From the NCBI GenBank assembly GCA_032622095.1, contig CP136065.1:217040151-217104150 (forward strand): a stretch of 64,000 bases of DNA, in the 5' to 3' direction. Of this stretch, positions 1 to 12,207 are shown one piece after another. How positions within the stretch are numbered: the first letter of the stretch is position 1; each line of letters opens with the position of its first letter. The notes under the pieces are model-generated. The model had not been told where the DNA came from. It saw nothing but the letters and a program-made list of their open reading frames with translations, and did no database searches. The position numbers and the translations under genes are program-made. The stretch is from Siphonodentalium dalli. Taxonomy: Eukaryota; Mollusca; Scaphopoda; Gadilida; Siphonodentaliidae.

Positions 1-577
1 TGTGCATATGCATCGACTCTCAATTTAGAGAGTGGGCAATACTAAATATTTGTATGGATGGAGAATTGTTTTATATTCTAAATCCAAGAAGTGGGTATCC
101 TTTCCCCTTAAATTTAAATACACCAAAGCACAACCAAATCCATGATCCAATATCCATGCCCATGTTACAAGCTGAAATGTTCATACGGATACAAAATTCA
201 GAAATTCCCAAGTCAAACAAGTGCCGTAAATTTGGTAAAAATGAATAGACGAAACCTGTATTAAGTCGGTATCCTTTCCCTGAGCCGTGCTATCACCATG
301 CCTAATGACAATGGAATCCGATAACAAACACCTGAGTGACAAGGTGATATGTTCAGCCGGACACAAATTTCCAAGTCAAACAGGGGCAGAAACTCTGGTA
401 ACAATTAATGAACGAAACCCGTAGTATGTTGGGTATCCTTTCCCACAACCTGTGCTATCACAATGCCAAAAGACAACGAAATCCGACAATTAACACCCGA
501 TTACAAGGTGATTTGTTCGGACGGACACAAAATTAATAAATTTCCAAGTCAAACAAGGGCCGTAACTCTGGTAAAAG

Positions 578-966
578 TTAACCCTTTACCCAACAAACCG
601 GCCAAATAAAGCTTCAACAGCCTAAAATATCTTTGGTCTGTCTCAATAGAACCATACAAATATGGATATCATTGGAACCGGCTCATTGACCACATTGTGA
701 TGGTTACAGTTATGCCCTGTGCCAATGCATTCTCTTATATATGCGAGTCGACCATAGGTCGCCTCGCATATATAAGAGAATGCATTGGCCTAAAAAAAAT
801 CTTTTTTTAACACTTTTTACCATTTTTTCTTACACTCTTTAACAATTTTATAATTTTTAATGTGTTAAGCCAATGCATTCTCTTATATATGCGAGGCGAC
901 CTATGGTCGACTCGCATATATAAGAGAATGCATTGGCACAGGGCCCTTCTGTTGGGTAAAAGTTAA
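578..966. mobile_element. TTAA-flanked MITE, family F1
   Basis: Bounded by TTAA at 578-581 and 963-966, with short inverted termini (CCCTTTACCCAACA on the left, TGTTGGGTAAAAG on the right). The interrupted tandem repeat gives the empty site: a sibling unit reads ACAATTAATGAACGAAA across TTAA at 405-408, matching the two flanks once one TTAA is removed. A second copy lies at 34541-36130. There is no ORF, so it is non-autonomous. TTAA duplication is typical of piggyBac-type transposition. Confidence 0.85.
721..937. repeat. Twin mirrored hairpins inside F1
   Basis: Two 69-bp palindromes at 721-789 and 869-937 each have perfect 27-bp arms (GCCAATGCATTCTCTTATAT and onward to GCGAG) and a 15-nt loop. 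The second is the reverse complement of the first, including the loop. About 80 bp of T-rich spacer separates them. The same pair recurs at 35870-36100, and degenerate pairs occur at 15329-15493 and 32864-33031. Confidence 0.9.
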
Positions 967-1766
967 TGGACGAAATCCGTATAGTACATGTATGTGGGTA
1001 TCCTTCCCACCAGCCTTTGCTATCATCACGACAAAGGACAACGAAATCCGACAATTAACACCCGAGTTACAAGGTGATATGTTCGGACGTCTCGACGGAC
1101 GCAGCCCTCGGCTATATGCCCCGAACCGCCTACGGAGGTAGGGGCATACTAATGCTAAAATATGCCAATACTAATTATTTTGTTGTATACAACCTGTTCT
1201 ATCTGTTAAAAATCCACTTCAGACAACCGAATTTTAGCATTGTGTCAAAAATCAATTCCAATATTCTAGTAATAGTTTTTACGAAATTGGAATTCTGTGA
1301 GGAAAATGAAATGTTATAGTACCGTACCCCATATAAAATAATGATCACACTTCAATAAAACTGTTCAATATTATCCAAATGTCTGGCATTCTGCGCTATA
1401 CTCAAATCCGGAGTACAAACTGAGAAATATTGGTGGATACCATATTAAATGCATGGCAATTGATAATACAGATAAGTGCATACAGTGTATCATAGGAGGT
1501 ATAGCAGTACACAACTGTTTATTGTGATGGCTATGAAGTGGGCATTGTACTTATCTGCTAAACCAAGATTCTTAGCAAACAAGAAACAACATATCCTTGT
1601 TTGGAAAACTAAAAACATAGTAGAATCAACTGTATATCACTGTTCTGTGCTGTTTCCTGCTTGTCTCACTGTTACTGTGACCTTGAACTGAATGTGCATG
1701 GTGACGCCTTTTGAACATCGTTTAGCCGAACTTAGCAGGTTTCAGTCGCATTGATCTGGTCAGGTA

Positions 1767-2465
1767 TGGAGGGTTTTTAAGGTCACAATCCTAACTTCAC
1801 ATTTTAATTCTAACTTAACATTTTAATTCTTATATTTTAATTCTAACTTAACATTTTAATTCTAACTTAACATTTTAATTCTATTTACATTATATTTACA
1901 TTCTATTCACATTCTATTTATATTCTATTTACATGCTAGAAACATGCTATTAACTCTAACTTAATCTTTTAATTCTTACTTAATATTTTAATTCTAACTT
2001 AACATTTTAATTCTTATATTTTAATTCTAACTTGATATTTTAATTATAACTTAATATTTTAATTCTTATATTTTAATTGTAACTCTAACTTTATATTTCA
2101 ATTCTTACTTAATAGTTTTATTTTAATATTTTAAATCTACTACAAAAAGGTCTAATGTTGGAATTAAAATATAAAATATAGAATAAAATGTAAAGTTAGA
2201 ATTAAAATATAGGAATTAAAATGTAAAGTTAGAATTAAAATATAAGAATTAAAATGTTAAGTTAGAATTAAAATATTAGGTAAGAATTAAAAGTTTAAGT
2301 TAGAGTTTCTAGAATGTAAATAGAATGTAAATAGAATATAAATAGAATGTAAATAGAATGTAAATAGAATGTAAATAGAATGTAAATAGAATGTAAATAT
2401 AATAATTAAAATGTTAAGTTAGAATTAAAATGGGAAGTTAGGATTGTGACCCTAATAACCCTCCA
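1767..2465. mobile_element. AT-rich foldback element with TA duplication
   Basis: A 699-bp inverted repeat. The left end TGGAGGGTTTTTAAGGTCAC and the right end (reverse complement TGGAGGGTTATTAGGGTCAC) continue into arms made of short tandem words such as CTAACTTAACATTTTAATT and, on the right, AATGTAAATAG. TA dinucleotides at 1765-1766 and 2466-2467 look like target duplication. The arms are almost pure A/T words, so they probably grew by slippage. No ORF. Confidence 0.8.
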
Positions 2466-2467
2466 TA

Positions 2468-2987
2468 GTCAGGCACATCCTGAATTCAACTATTATAATT
2501 ATATTTAACTATTATAGTTGAATTTGACAGTTCTAATTTAACCATTTCCCTGTTGTTGTTTTTTGTGTGTGGAAACTATGTGATCGCGCATCCCAGTGCA
2601 CAGTCAAATTGCAAGATTACAACACATTTTCAGTCTGCCGATAAAATTTGTTTTGCAAGCTTTTGCGCTGACTTATTTAAGTTAATAATGACACAAGGTT
2701 GCCCTTCTGAATGACATTAACATGCATGAATACTCAGTTGGTCATTCATAACACAATTAGACCAATTGAATGTTATTTGACTGCCTTAGCGTGTGCCATC
2801 ATAACTAATTTTCCGTACGGATCGAGACGTGATATTTCGTCACATAAACACAAATGGTACAGATTTAATATGACAGTTTTTAATTTTTTTTTTAATAAGA
2901 TGTTGGATTATGCCTCTTGTATCGAATTCACAAACGACCATATTGAATATAAATATAATAGTTGAATCCAGGATGTGTCTGACCGGC
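2468..2987. repeat. Inverted repeat next to the AT-rich foldback
   Basis: GTCAGGCACATCCTGAATTC and the following ~30 bp at 2468-2520 recur inverted at about 2935-2987. The outer edges (ATCTGGTCAGG at about 1753 and CTGACCGGCTGAT at about 2981) suggest that the 1767-2465 foldback inserted into the left end of this larger element. The interior holds short unrecognised open frames on both strands, for example 2711-2965. Confidence 0.65.
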
Positions 2988-3008
2988 TGATAACATCGGC
3001 AGATCAAA

Positions 3009-3385
3009 ACTCGAGGTGTCACTGTCCCAATGGGACTAAGGATACCCCCCCCCCCCGTGTTTTTAAAATACTAAGATGTTTCACATTTCAGTAAACATTT
3101 AGTTAAATTAATAAAAATAACAGTTCCCATTGTAGGTGCACAACCCTAACCCTGATCTTAAACCTATTGACCGAAAAATGTAGGAATAAAAGCTCGGACA
3201 AAATTATACATGTTGCGAAAAAGGGGGGATAACTCCACCAAAAAAAGTCCGACAGGTGGTTGATGTCTGTGCCAAGTTTCACGGAAAATGATCATAAAAC
3301 GACTGAGAAAAACCCCGGACAACGTTGTGTCCACGGACGGACGGACAAGCTGATCAATTCAGGGCGGGCAACAGTTCGTTGTGGC
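3009..3385 (+). repeat. Dispersed repeat X, single-unit copy
   Basis: From GGTGTCACTGTCCCAATGGG through a poly-C run to GGACGGACGGACAAGCTGA this matches the repeat at 62943-63722, in the same order and orientation. This copy holds one unit of the block that is tandemly repeated in the other copy (TGTAGGAATAAAAGCTCGG, AACTCCACCAAA, TGTCTGTGCCAAGTTTC). Probably a non-autonomous mobile element of undefined class. Confidence 0.75.
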
Positions 3386-4026
3386 GTTACGAACGCGAAT
3401 TTGGGGTTAACCAGTTAATTCTAAATCCCAATGATTTACGAAGTAAAACTCTACTATTGGGTAACAATATAAGTTATTGACCTCCTAGAACACGTTTATT
3501 CAGTTGAAATGAACACATTATATACACCATGTTAGATCTCTGACAACACGAATAGGTGTGTCTGATTGTTGACTTTCCATGGTTTCAGTTAATTGGAGGT
3601 ATATGTAGCCCCACAAAGTGATTCGCCAAATGTGCGGAAGGTGACATGACATGAGCACAGCAAAATGATGTCGATGGTTGATGATTTAGACACGTGAAGG
3701 GTTCAGAGGGACAACGCATTGCGTGTGCACATCATTTCAACAGGAACGTGGTAATTGACATTGGTTATGATTGTGCTGTCGGTCGCACTTGATGAATGAT
3801 TTTATTGAAGTGTATCGAAATCATCAGGAAACGACTGAGAACATTAACATGTGATAACTGGATTAACTGCACTGCATAGCCAACTTGCACTTTAGACGAC
3901 AAAGTATCTGAATGGTAAGCGCAATAGATGCGAGTCGCAAATAGGAAGGCGATTCTTATGATATTACTAATTCCCACGCGCATGACGAACTATACGACCA
4001 CACTGTGGGAAACTGGTGAAGAATAC
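3386..4026. other. Unrecognised sequence
   Basis: No repeat family, RNA gene or convincing exon seen. A 72-codon minus-strand frame at 3765-3983 has no recognisable motif. Confidence 0.5.
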
Positions 4027-4544
4027 CACCCCTGGTCAAGTGGTCCTGCTAATTTGATATGATGCTGGTGGTCCTGCTGAATTGCTATGATGCGGGTAGG
4101 GCAAAATGATGCCGTTACGGAAAAGTACCGTTATTTTTTCTAAAGTTGTCATTTTCGCGGTGTTTTGCTAACCCGAGCGATTTGAGAAACAAACAATGTG
4201 TGCATGAAACATTCAAAAACATATTTATTTTTAAAATATATAATAAAGCCTGCGCTGGTGTTTCTAAAACGATGTGAATAACCATTTTGAATATAGTCGA
4301 TTTTAAACAACTAATACAACCGGTATTAAACATGTTTCGCAATAAATATATTTTTGAATGTTCGATTCGCATAATGGCTTTTCATGTATATGTTCAGATT
4401 ATTGGAACACTGCGAAAAAGACAAATTAAAAAAATATAACGGTACTTTTTGTTAACAGCACCAGTTTGCCATAACAGCATCATAGCAATTCAGCAGGACC
4501 CAACCACATCATAGCACATTAGCAGGACCACTTGACCAGGGGTG
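4027..4544. mobile_element. Inverted-repeat element, ~75-bp arms
   Basis: The left end CACCCCTGGTCAAGTGGTCC is matched inverted at the right end (GGACCACTTGACCAGGGGTG). The arms continue through GCTGAATTGCTATGATG and a GGTACTTTT-like block. AATAC flanks both sides (4022-4026 and 4545-4549) and may be a 5-bp duplication. The inner ~300 bp is AT-rich without a credible ORF. Class undetermined. Confidence 0.75.
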
Positions 4545-4861
4545 AATACATTTGTTTGTGATGGGTGTTCTGCTGATGTCATCTCATCAGTTTGATTTAT
4601 TATGTCCAATATACTCTGGAATCCAGGTTCTGAATACTGAATGGCATTATGGGACAACATAGTCCACTAACTTTTTACAGCACAATGTGAAGTCATAGTT
4701 GGAGTTATAATAACAGCTCGAAACGTGCCATGTTGAGTATGTTTAGAACGTTATCATGACCCGAAGAAAACGAGAACAAGAAGTTGAATTAGCATGCCTC
4801 GCTATGGAGGTGGCCATTGCTCGCTATATGATGGCATCTTTCAGGTCATATATATCATATA

Positions 4862-5435
4862 CCTTACTCGTATTTAAATTCGCGCAGTACTATTTTTCGC
4901 TCAGTTTTGAATTCGCGCACTTTAATTCACGAACCTAGCTGCGCGAATTCAAAACTGACAAAAATATTTTCGTGATAGTTTCATATATCTTGAAGCTGAT
5001 GAAAGTTTCAGTTCTTATTCATTGCTGGTGATAGTATATGTGTATATTAAACACAATCGCGGTGGATTTACATCGTGTTGACAATAAACTAGTAACTACA
5101 TACATCATAATTTTGTGGCGACCTGGAATATTAGTAGTTCTTATACAAGCATTTCAACAATGTCTATGTTACCATGATTTGTCGCTTGGCATTGTGAGCA
5201 ATGGTCTTGATAGCGGTTGGCCGAATGTAAATATATTCATGGATAGGCTTAATTGTCTATTCAACCGTTCATAATAGATGTAAATTCAGCAACATATATA
5301 GCACTCTTGTATTTCATATGGACTGCGGTTTAGATTAAACTTGGGAGTCGTACTATTTTTCGCTCAGTTTTAAATAGTACGCGCACCATTTGGTGCGTGA
5401 AAAATAGTACTGCGCGAATTTAAATACGAGTAAGG
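4862..5435. mobile_element. TIR element with TA duplication
   Basis: A terminal inverted repeat of about 38 bp (CCTTACTCGTATTTAAATTC and onward to TTTTTCGC; inverse ending CGAGTAAGG) bounds 574 bp. TA occurs at 4860-4861 and 5436-5437. Inside each end are further inverted copies of the CTCAGTTTTGAATTCGCGC type of word. TA duplication suggests a Tc1/mariner-type MITE. Two short open frames inside show nothing recognisable. Confidence 0.75.
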
Positions 5436-5437
5436 TA

Positions 5438-6010
5438 GGCCGAACCAATTATAGTCTAATACCTCAAACTGTTATAATCCTGTTCGACTATGAGTTACCA
5501 GATCAGTCTGGTTGTGCTAAATCCCATGCGTTGTATACACCATGCATCATGAAAATCCACCCCAACCAAGTGGCACAAACACATGCATATTAACTTCAGC
5601 TGCAATGTAAACGGATGTGGAAGGGTGGGGGCTATTGTACGAAGAGCATACTACACTTATATGTTCACTTGATAAGCAATCCAATGTTATCAGACATACC
5701 TTTGTTCAAACAGTATTTATTCCATTATTAATACAACAATAATAAGTAAAACGTCGACATCAAGCATATATAGGCTTGTGTGAGTCATTTCCAGCAATCA
5801 TTTTATATCCACATCACTTAGCGAGAGCGTGATGGTATAGATATAGACCGTAAACGATACTCGTAATGAGACGAACTAATTCTATACGCAGGTTTAGTAA
5901 TATAAAATATACTACTATTGCTGTAATATTTATTGTTTGAATTCTAGTTAAGATTTGTCACGATCCATCTTGGTCGTCACATTAATGCACGTTTGGAAAT
6001 ATACCGGTAC
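5438..6010. other. Unrecognised sequence
   Basis: AT-rich sequence with scattered short frames. No repeat or gene signal that I can support. Confidence 0.5.
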
Positions 6011-6013
6011 TTA

Positions 6014-6417
6014 GGGTACGTTCATACGCTGGCAAGTTTGCGCGGTATGTTTTTGCGGGCATTTCGTCGTAGAAATTGTAACCACATGGTGCCAGAATAT
6101 GAACGGGAAGATGCACAAAACATGCATCTTTGCCAAAGCAAACGACATGATAAGTAACATTTATGTAGTTCCACTTGTAACGATGCTACTGTAATTTGCC
6201 TATTATCATACACGTAATTGAAGGCAAATTCCAGCTAGCATCGCTACAAGTGGAACTACATCAATGTTACTTCTCACTGTCGTTTAGCTTTGGCAAAGTT
6301 GCATGCTTATAGTGCTTCTTTCCCGTTCATATTCTGGGCACCATGTGGATCTAATTTCTACGACGAAAATGCCCGCAAACCACTACCGTGCAAACTTGCC
6401 AGCATATGAACGTACCC
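6014..6417. mobile_element. PIF/Harbinger-like foldback MITE
   Basis: 404 bp, inverted over nearly its full length: GGGTACGTTCATACGCTGGC on the left matches GCCAGCATATGAACGTACCC on the right, and the arms run to the centre near 6210. TTA stands at 6011-6013 and 6418-6420. A 3-bp TTA duplication with termini beginning GGG is the pattern of PIF/Harbinger MITEs. No transposase is encoded. Confidence 0.8.
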
Positions 6418-6420
6418 TTA

Positions 6421-7559
6421 GTATCGACAGGTGACCGTTTAAGCATAAGACAATCGTCAACACTTCTTCCCACACACATTGTTGACAAAATGGTAGAATC
6501 TAGTGTCCGATCATTCTGTGTCGAGTTTCCATTCCAATCATCAAGACTATCCATACAAGGATTCATTTTACGAAGACTGCTATGGCTATTACGTCAGAAA
6601 GTTTCAGTATAACTTCGACCGACTATCTAATCTCGTCCATCAACCACGCCTATACCGGCGGTATATCATGACGAAATGGACAATATTTAACTATAGCTAT
6701 CATATCCTAACAAGGCCCCGGGCGATCTCCTCAAATGGGATAACATTTCCAGGGGTGATATTATTCATTAGACATGTCCAGGTTTATAATTGTCTGGCTT
6801 CACAAGCCAGTCTCTGTTGGCAAAATACAGTAATATGATTGAGTCCGTCGACAGACCTTTCAGTGTGCGGGTAGATATACCCAATCGTTATCGATATGCA
6901 AGAACGTCTGGCGACCACATGCATCAATTGCGCGTTGGTAGCTGACAGCGATTGAAGTTGGCAACTTCACTATTCTATCCACATACCATGTTGGTCTCTA
7001 TTAAAATATTGTTCTTATATCAGAATCGAGTTTGACATAAATCCATATCTTACACACGCTGGGATATGTTGCGGAAATATTTATCAAATTATGAGTTAAC
7101 AGTACTCTGTTGAGTTGGATATTCGGGGACTCGAGCATGAAAACAGTATGTTCACAAAATGTTTTTATGCGCGAATCCCAGAATATCGAACGAAATATGT
7201 TACGGTTATCTACATTGAAATTAAATCACCCATGTTCATATTACATGCCATGAAGTAAGATACAATTTTTCGGTGATCAAATCTCTGTGTAGGTTCTATG
7301 GGTGTACTGTGAACAGCGGAACCCCTGGACCTTAACAACTTGTTGTCAATGGGATCCGTAGTAAACATATGAGAGCGGTTAACTCGTTTACACAACACCT
7401 GATCGCGCAGTGACGTATTTTACGCTTGTTATCATGTGACGTGCTCCATTCAAAATATAATAACCGATCAGCGACCGATGCTGGTGAATCTAAAACTAAA
7501 ATTAGCAACTCTCGGCCAAGCAGAATGCATGTTTTAGCGACAAGTATTAAACTTGAATT
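6421..7559. other. Unrecognised sequence
   Basis: Short overlapping frames (for example 6503-6838, 111 codons) lack known motifs and good initiation context. No repeats seen. Could be intron or intergenic DNA. Confidence 0.45.
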
Positions 7560-8640
7560 ATAATGTATTTTAATATAACATTTCGATATTTCGCCACATT
7601 GGCAGCCATCTTGATTACACTGATATATCAATCACTCCACATCGGATTTTCTATTCAGAGTACATTCATTCATATATCTAATACTGACTCTACGCTATCG
7701 TTCGACTCTGGTGGACATGTTATATGACGTTTAAATATGTTTGGCGAATTTTAACAATGCTTATTTCGAAAATTGTGATATGACTCGCATTTTGAATCAT
7801 TGCGTCAGACTTTAATATCAGGGTATCATAACATGGCGACCATTTATTTAAAGAAACAAATTACAATTCCACACACACCTTCTGCACGACAGAAACTTAA
7901 TTGGGTGAAAGATGGTAAAATTTGCGTATTTTGGCCGCCATCTTGGCAGCCATCTTCGATGAAGTTGACAGATTTTGGGTCCAGTTTGATGCAAATGTCA
8001 TAGGTAATGACCCTGTTCACTCCCATCACCGATTAATTCTAATTTTCTTTTAAAGAAATGGTTAGAAAATAAGAGTTTATTTTGGCGAAAATTCACACCG
8101 CTTTCATTGAAATATCGCATTTGGAGAAGATAATCAAGGTTAGGATCCAAGAAATCAACAAATGTGATGCCCATGTAATTTGTTATTATGATTGATGAGA
8201 AATATATGTCCTAATCATCACTCGTTCGATACGATCGGCGACATGTATGGAAAATCATCAATTTCCCCCACTTCCGGTCGCCATTTTGACGGCCATCTTT
8301 ATTCGAGAGAACAAATTGTAACTTAAAAATATAACATTTTGCCACACCATACACAGTACAAAAGGATTGTCATATATTTGATGTCGTAATTATGTTTTTA
8401 TCATCAAATCCAGCAACAGCGAACTTAAACAAATTAGCATGGCGGCCATATTTGTGGCGTCGATCATCAGAACACCCAGTCGCAATCTCAGGTAAAACGT
8501 TTTCCTGAAGTAGAGACAATAGTCTGGCTCATGAGCATGGTCTCTATATTTGTTCATCATTTTCCCACGGGAGCCCAAAATCGGACATAAGCGACTCTAC
8601 TGGAAGGTCAAGTATTTCCATATTTTTTTTCCGAAATTAA
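7560..8640. repeat. Diverged repeat rich in GCCATCTTG-type words
   Basis: Blocks of the type GGCAGCCATCTTG, CATGGCGACCATTT, GCCGCCATCTTGGCAGCC, GTCGCCATTTTGACGGCC and ATGGCGGCCATATTTG recur every few hundred bases between stretches of ordinary AT-rich sequence. Similar phrases appear near 55950-56170 (CAAGATGGCTGCTGC, GCGGCCATG). This looks like an old, degenerate tandem or dispersed repeat. No coding evidence. Confidence 0.45.
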
Positions 8641-10077
8641 TGCGGTGATGGGGCATCCACTATTTTTCTTAAACAAAATACATGATTGTGGTAAGTTAAA
8701 AATGCAATTTACTGACTATTCCGTATATCGATTTTGGGCTATTATTGTGTATAGTGTTTCTCTGTTGTACATAGCAATTATAATTATATAATCCCTATTT
8801 TTTAATTGTAATTTAACAATATCTTGTCAACAATTATGAACCATATATAATTATGCATAGGCCATACTATCGCTGTGGACATGGCGTGTATGGGTGTTGG
8901 CAACGTCACTAGGCCCGACCCAGTTTCGTCAAGAATAGTACTTAGATGCTTAAAATAATAAATTTAGCGGACGCATGTTTGCTTTCAACACAACGCATGC
9001 GATAATCATCGAGTAAATTTGGTTGCAATATGTATCTCAAATCCATTTGAAATTCCATGCAAGAAATGCAACGTCAAAAACTTATCCAATGTTCACACAT
9101 TTCATATAGAGTTATTTCTCCTTATGTATATATCAGATTTATGGAGGCACGGACTCAGTATGAGTTTTCATTGCTTCGGTGAGCGTGAACAATTTCTCAT
9201 TTCTTATTGAAATGGCCATGTATCGATCAGAATGGCACATTGAGATGTCCCTCAACTCAGATCAATCTTGAAAAATCGGTTCGGATTTATCGGTTACGCT
9301 TTTCGCCCATGTTGGGGTTCGAAACAGCGCCAACCTCGTCTAGCCCAGACTGCGATAACCATTCCCCATCTGGCGAACCCACGGCTGACCCGGTGCCAGC
9401 TTAGGGGATTTTTTTTTGAAATCAGGACAAAACAGCTGTGGTCAAAATGGCCGAAATTATCACAAGACAACGAAGTGGGAAAGATATAAAAGCAAGGCAT
9501 AGGCAATTGATATGTCATCTGGAGAAAAGTATACCCCCGATATATCGTACGCCCCCCCCCCGATATATCGTACCCCCCCCCAGATATATCATACCTTATA
9601 GTACTCAGGTCTCTGATCTTGAAGATATCCCACAGCACTGCTTTATTCTCGCGAACTATCTCGCAGAACTCAGTCTTCTTGAAACAATCGGCTATGACTC
9701 CCATCCCTGATTTTTTGATGTGGCTACACTTTTGGCGATCAACTTCATATACCCCTCGCAGTCCACTCACAAGGCATTTGCGAACATCTCCAGACCAATT
9801 CTTGCCCTGCAACGATTCATACCTATATACCTGTATGTTATCACATAATTATAGCCCCTAAACCCGGCCTCATATTTGTTAGTAAGACACACGTGTATTA
9901 TCGGCACGCACAATGTTGTAAGAGCTTAGCGCAATGATATTGATGGCACTTTATTATTATGTTAATAAGAATATAATTATGATATTCAATTTCTGTTGGG
10001 TTATTTAGTGTTGACTGTGAGATAAGCATGGGTGAGGGTGATACAGTTATTTGAACAATTTTGTCACTATGAACAGA
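8641..10077. other. Unrecognised sequence with a C-rich micro-repeat
   Basis: Mostly featureless. At about 9533-9596 a 17-20 bp word, C-run followed by GATATATCGTAC, occurs three times in tandem (last copy AGATATATCATAC). The 172-codon minus frame at 9294-9812 runs through this low-complexity tract and is not credible as a gene. Confidence 0.5.
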
Positions 10078-10262
10078 CACATTTTAAATGGAACTATATT
10101 TGTTTCGTGAAAATGTCTTTATTTCATCTTTGGTTGTGATAGCGAGGCTCGAATCGAATTTAGCGGACGAGGCGTGGGTTAAAAAAAATTGATTTCCTTA
10201 TCACAACCAAAGAGGAAGTAAGACACCTTTAAGAAAATATGCAGTTCCATTTTAAATGTGTC
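10078..10262. repeat. Short foldback with ~62-bp arms
   Basis: ACACATTTTAAATGGAACTA at 10078 is mirrored by AGTTCCATTTTAAATGTGT ending near 10262. The arms continue through a GTCTTTATTTCATCTTTGGTTGTGAT-like segment and its inverse ATCACAACCAAAG. The TTAA inside each tip may be the real boundary, giving one more TTAA-type MITE. The loop is about 60 bp. Confidence 0.7.
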
Positions 10263-11217
10263 TTTTCATGTTCACAAAATAGTATGTATATATTATTCAG
10301 AATTATGGGAGATGCCGAAAAGTTCCAATTATAGACAAAATACATTCATAGGAAAGTGTTTAGGAAAAGAAGCAGCAAAAAATGTAACAATAATTGAAAA
10401 GGGGGAAGGGTGTGTGGGTTCCCAATCTGTTGGGGGAAACATGTGATGGGGTGGTGGTGGTGAGCGGAAATGTATTTTCGCCTCTGTCTACGGATACGGA
10501 ATTTGTTGGGAGACCCCCCCCCCCCCCCCCAGCAAACACCATCATTCGTATAACACCAGTCTATGTTAACTACAGACAGCGGAAACCCACAAACCCACAC
10601 ATAAGACTACGTTAGAAACGATCATAAAAACTCATAATTGAGAATTCTTTTGAACTTATTATATGAACAATATTCGCCAATGGGTATGTCGTATGGACAG
10701 GGTTAAGAGAATATCAAAGCGAATTTTTTTTTACATTTAAGAGGTTAAACATATTACTTTCTTCTTTTGATACTCCTTATGTACCAAAAATTGTTGAAAT
10801 ATTAACAAATTTACAAACAAGGGAACCATCAAATAACGGTTTTGTTTTGTATTGTTTCTGTGTGAGTGAACCAGATTAAATACAACTTGTGTTCATTTGG
10901 CTGAATATTTGTGGCTGCTCTATTCTTCAATGTAGACACATTATAACAATGTATATATGGTGTTAAAACACGTAAGTTAAGCGTCTAACTCAACATTCTG
11001 ACACAAATGAAGCTCACTTGTATACAATCAAGACAATCAGTTACAGGGCGGTTCACTTGTTTTGTAAAATTATTTAATTATTTCTAAAGTTTTTGGAACA
11101 TAAGGAGTCAAATATGAAAAAAAAGACATTTTTAACCTGGCAAATGTATGAACATATCTTTAATCTTCTCTTAGCCCTTATACTAGCTAACCACACATTG
11201 CCGTGTAGTTCCCGTAA
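10263..11217. other. Unrecognised sequence with poly-C run
   Basis: No exon or RNA gene seen. A poly-C run lies at about 10513-10530. A GAACTTATTATATGAACA block near 10652 is a single arm of the hairpin family described at 11218-11289. Confidence 0.45.
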
Positions 11218-11289
11218 GAAATGTTCATATACTAAGTTCAAGAAACGTTTTTTGAACTTATTATCTGAACATGTCCCCACCAATGGATA
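11218..11289. repeat. Small hairpin repeat (AAGTTCAA / GAACATGTCC family)
   Basis: AAATGTTCATATACTAAGTTC is followed after a short loop by its imperfect inverse TTGAACTTATTATCTGAACA, then TGTCCCCACCAATGG. Single arms or whole hairpins of the same kind appear at about 10652, 24083, 25024 and 34023-34116. Possibly remnants of a tiny foldback element. Confidence 0.6.
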
Positions 11290-11454
11290 TTACCCCCCCC
11301 CCCAGCACTTGTATTATCCTTTCGTCATACTGACGGCTGATAATTTATCCCGAACAACCCTCCAAATGAATAATAGACCATTCCTGTGTATACATGTAAT
11401 AACTGAATGGGAAAATTCATTTAGTTTAGAAAGGGTTAATACAACTTTATGCTC

Positions 11455-11946
11455 AGAATATATGTCACCATGGGCGAACGCCACCCACAGACACCCGGAC
11501 TGTGTCTACAAGAAACTCACATAATCTATGTCACCATGGGCGAACGCCACCCACAGACACCCGGACTGTGTCTACAAGAAACTCACATAATCTATGTCAC
11601 CATGTGCGAACAGAATCTATGTCACCATGTGCGAACGCCACACACAGACACCCGGACTGTGTCTACAAGAAACTCACAGAATCTATGGCACCATGTGCGA
11701 ACGCCACACACAGACACCCGGACTGTGTCTACAGGAAACTCACATAATCTATGCCACCATGGGCGAATGCCACCCACGGACACCCTTTCCTGTGTCTACA
11801 GGAAACTCACAGAATTTATGTCACCCTGTGCGAACGCCACCCACAGACACCGGACTGTGTCTACAAGAAACTCACATAATCTATGTCACCATGTGCGAAC
11901 GCCACACACAGACACCCGGACTGTGTATACAAGAAACTCATATAAG
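11455..11946 (+). repeat. 66-bp minisatellite, ~7.5 copies
   Basis: The unit begins CTATGTCACCATG(G/T)GCGAACG, then CCAC(C/A)CACAGACACCCGGAC, then CTACA(A/G)GAAACTCACATAA. Starts fall near 11459, 11526, 11592 (a short 22-bp copy), 11614, 11680, 11746, 11812 and 11878. Since 66 is a multiple of three, three overlapping frames stay open through the array (the longest 11449-12006). That follows from the period and is not evidence for a protein. Confidence 0.9.
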
Positions 11947-12207
11947 TTCGAAAGAACACAAGAACTACGGATAAATGTTAACATAAATCAGGTTTCTTCT
12001 GAGTGATATATCAGGGGGTTTCTGTTCTCTCTGCTTTGTTGTAGACGTAATCCGGGTTTTTTTTTTTCCGATTCCGATTTCGTTCGCTCAGTGTGCATAT
12101 GCAAGCAAGGTGATATGTGATATTTTTCGCTGAACACCTTATAGTATTCGCTAGGACTAATATATATTTGTCCCAGGTATTCTGAACTGAACTGAAATTC
12201 TTTAGTG

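Larger units (their letters stand above)
205..1092 (+). repeat. ~170-bp tandem repeat, interrupted by a MITE
   Basis: The phrase CCAAGTCAAAC recurs at about 207, 371 and 544, followed each time by a similar block (CTCTGGTAA, GACGAAA, GGTATCCTTTCCC, GCTATCA, CAACGAAATCCGA, CAAGGTGAT). Spacing is about 164-173 bp. The third unit stops at 581 and resumes after 966, because the MITE at 578-966 sits inside it. The track resembles the 168-bp repeats at the far end of the window in style (GGACGGACACAAA) but is not the same sequence. No coding content is visible. Confidence 0.8.

Noticed and set aside
9294-9812. 172-codon minus-strand frame
   Set aside because: Crosses poly-C and GATATATCGTAC micro-repeats giving Gly-rich low complexity; no motif.
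11449-12006. 185-codon open frame
   Set aside because: Runs through the 66-bp minisatellite; period-driven.
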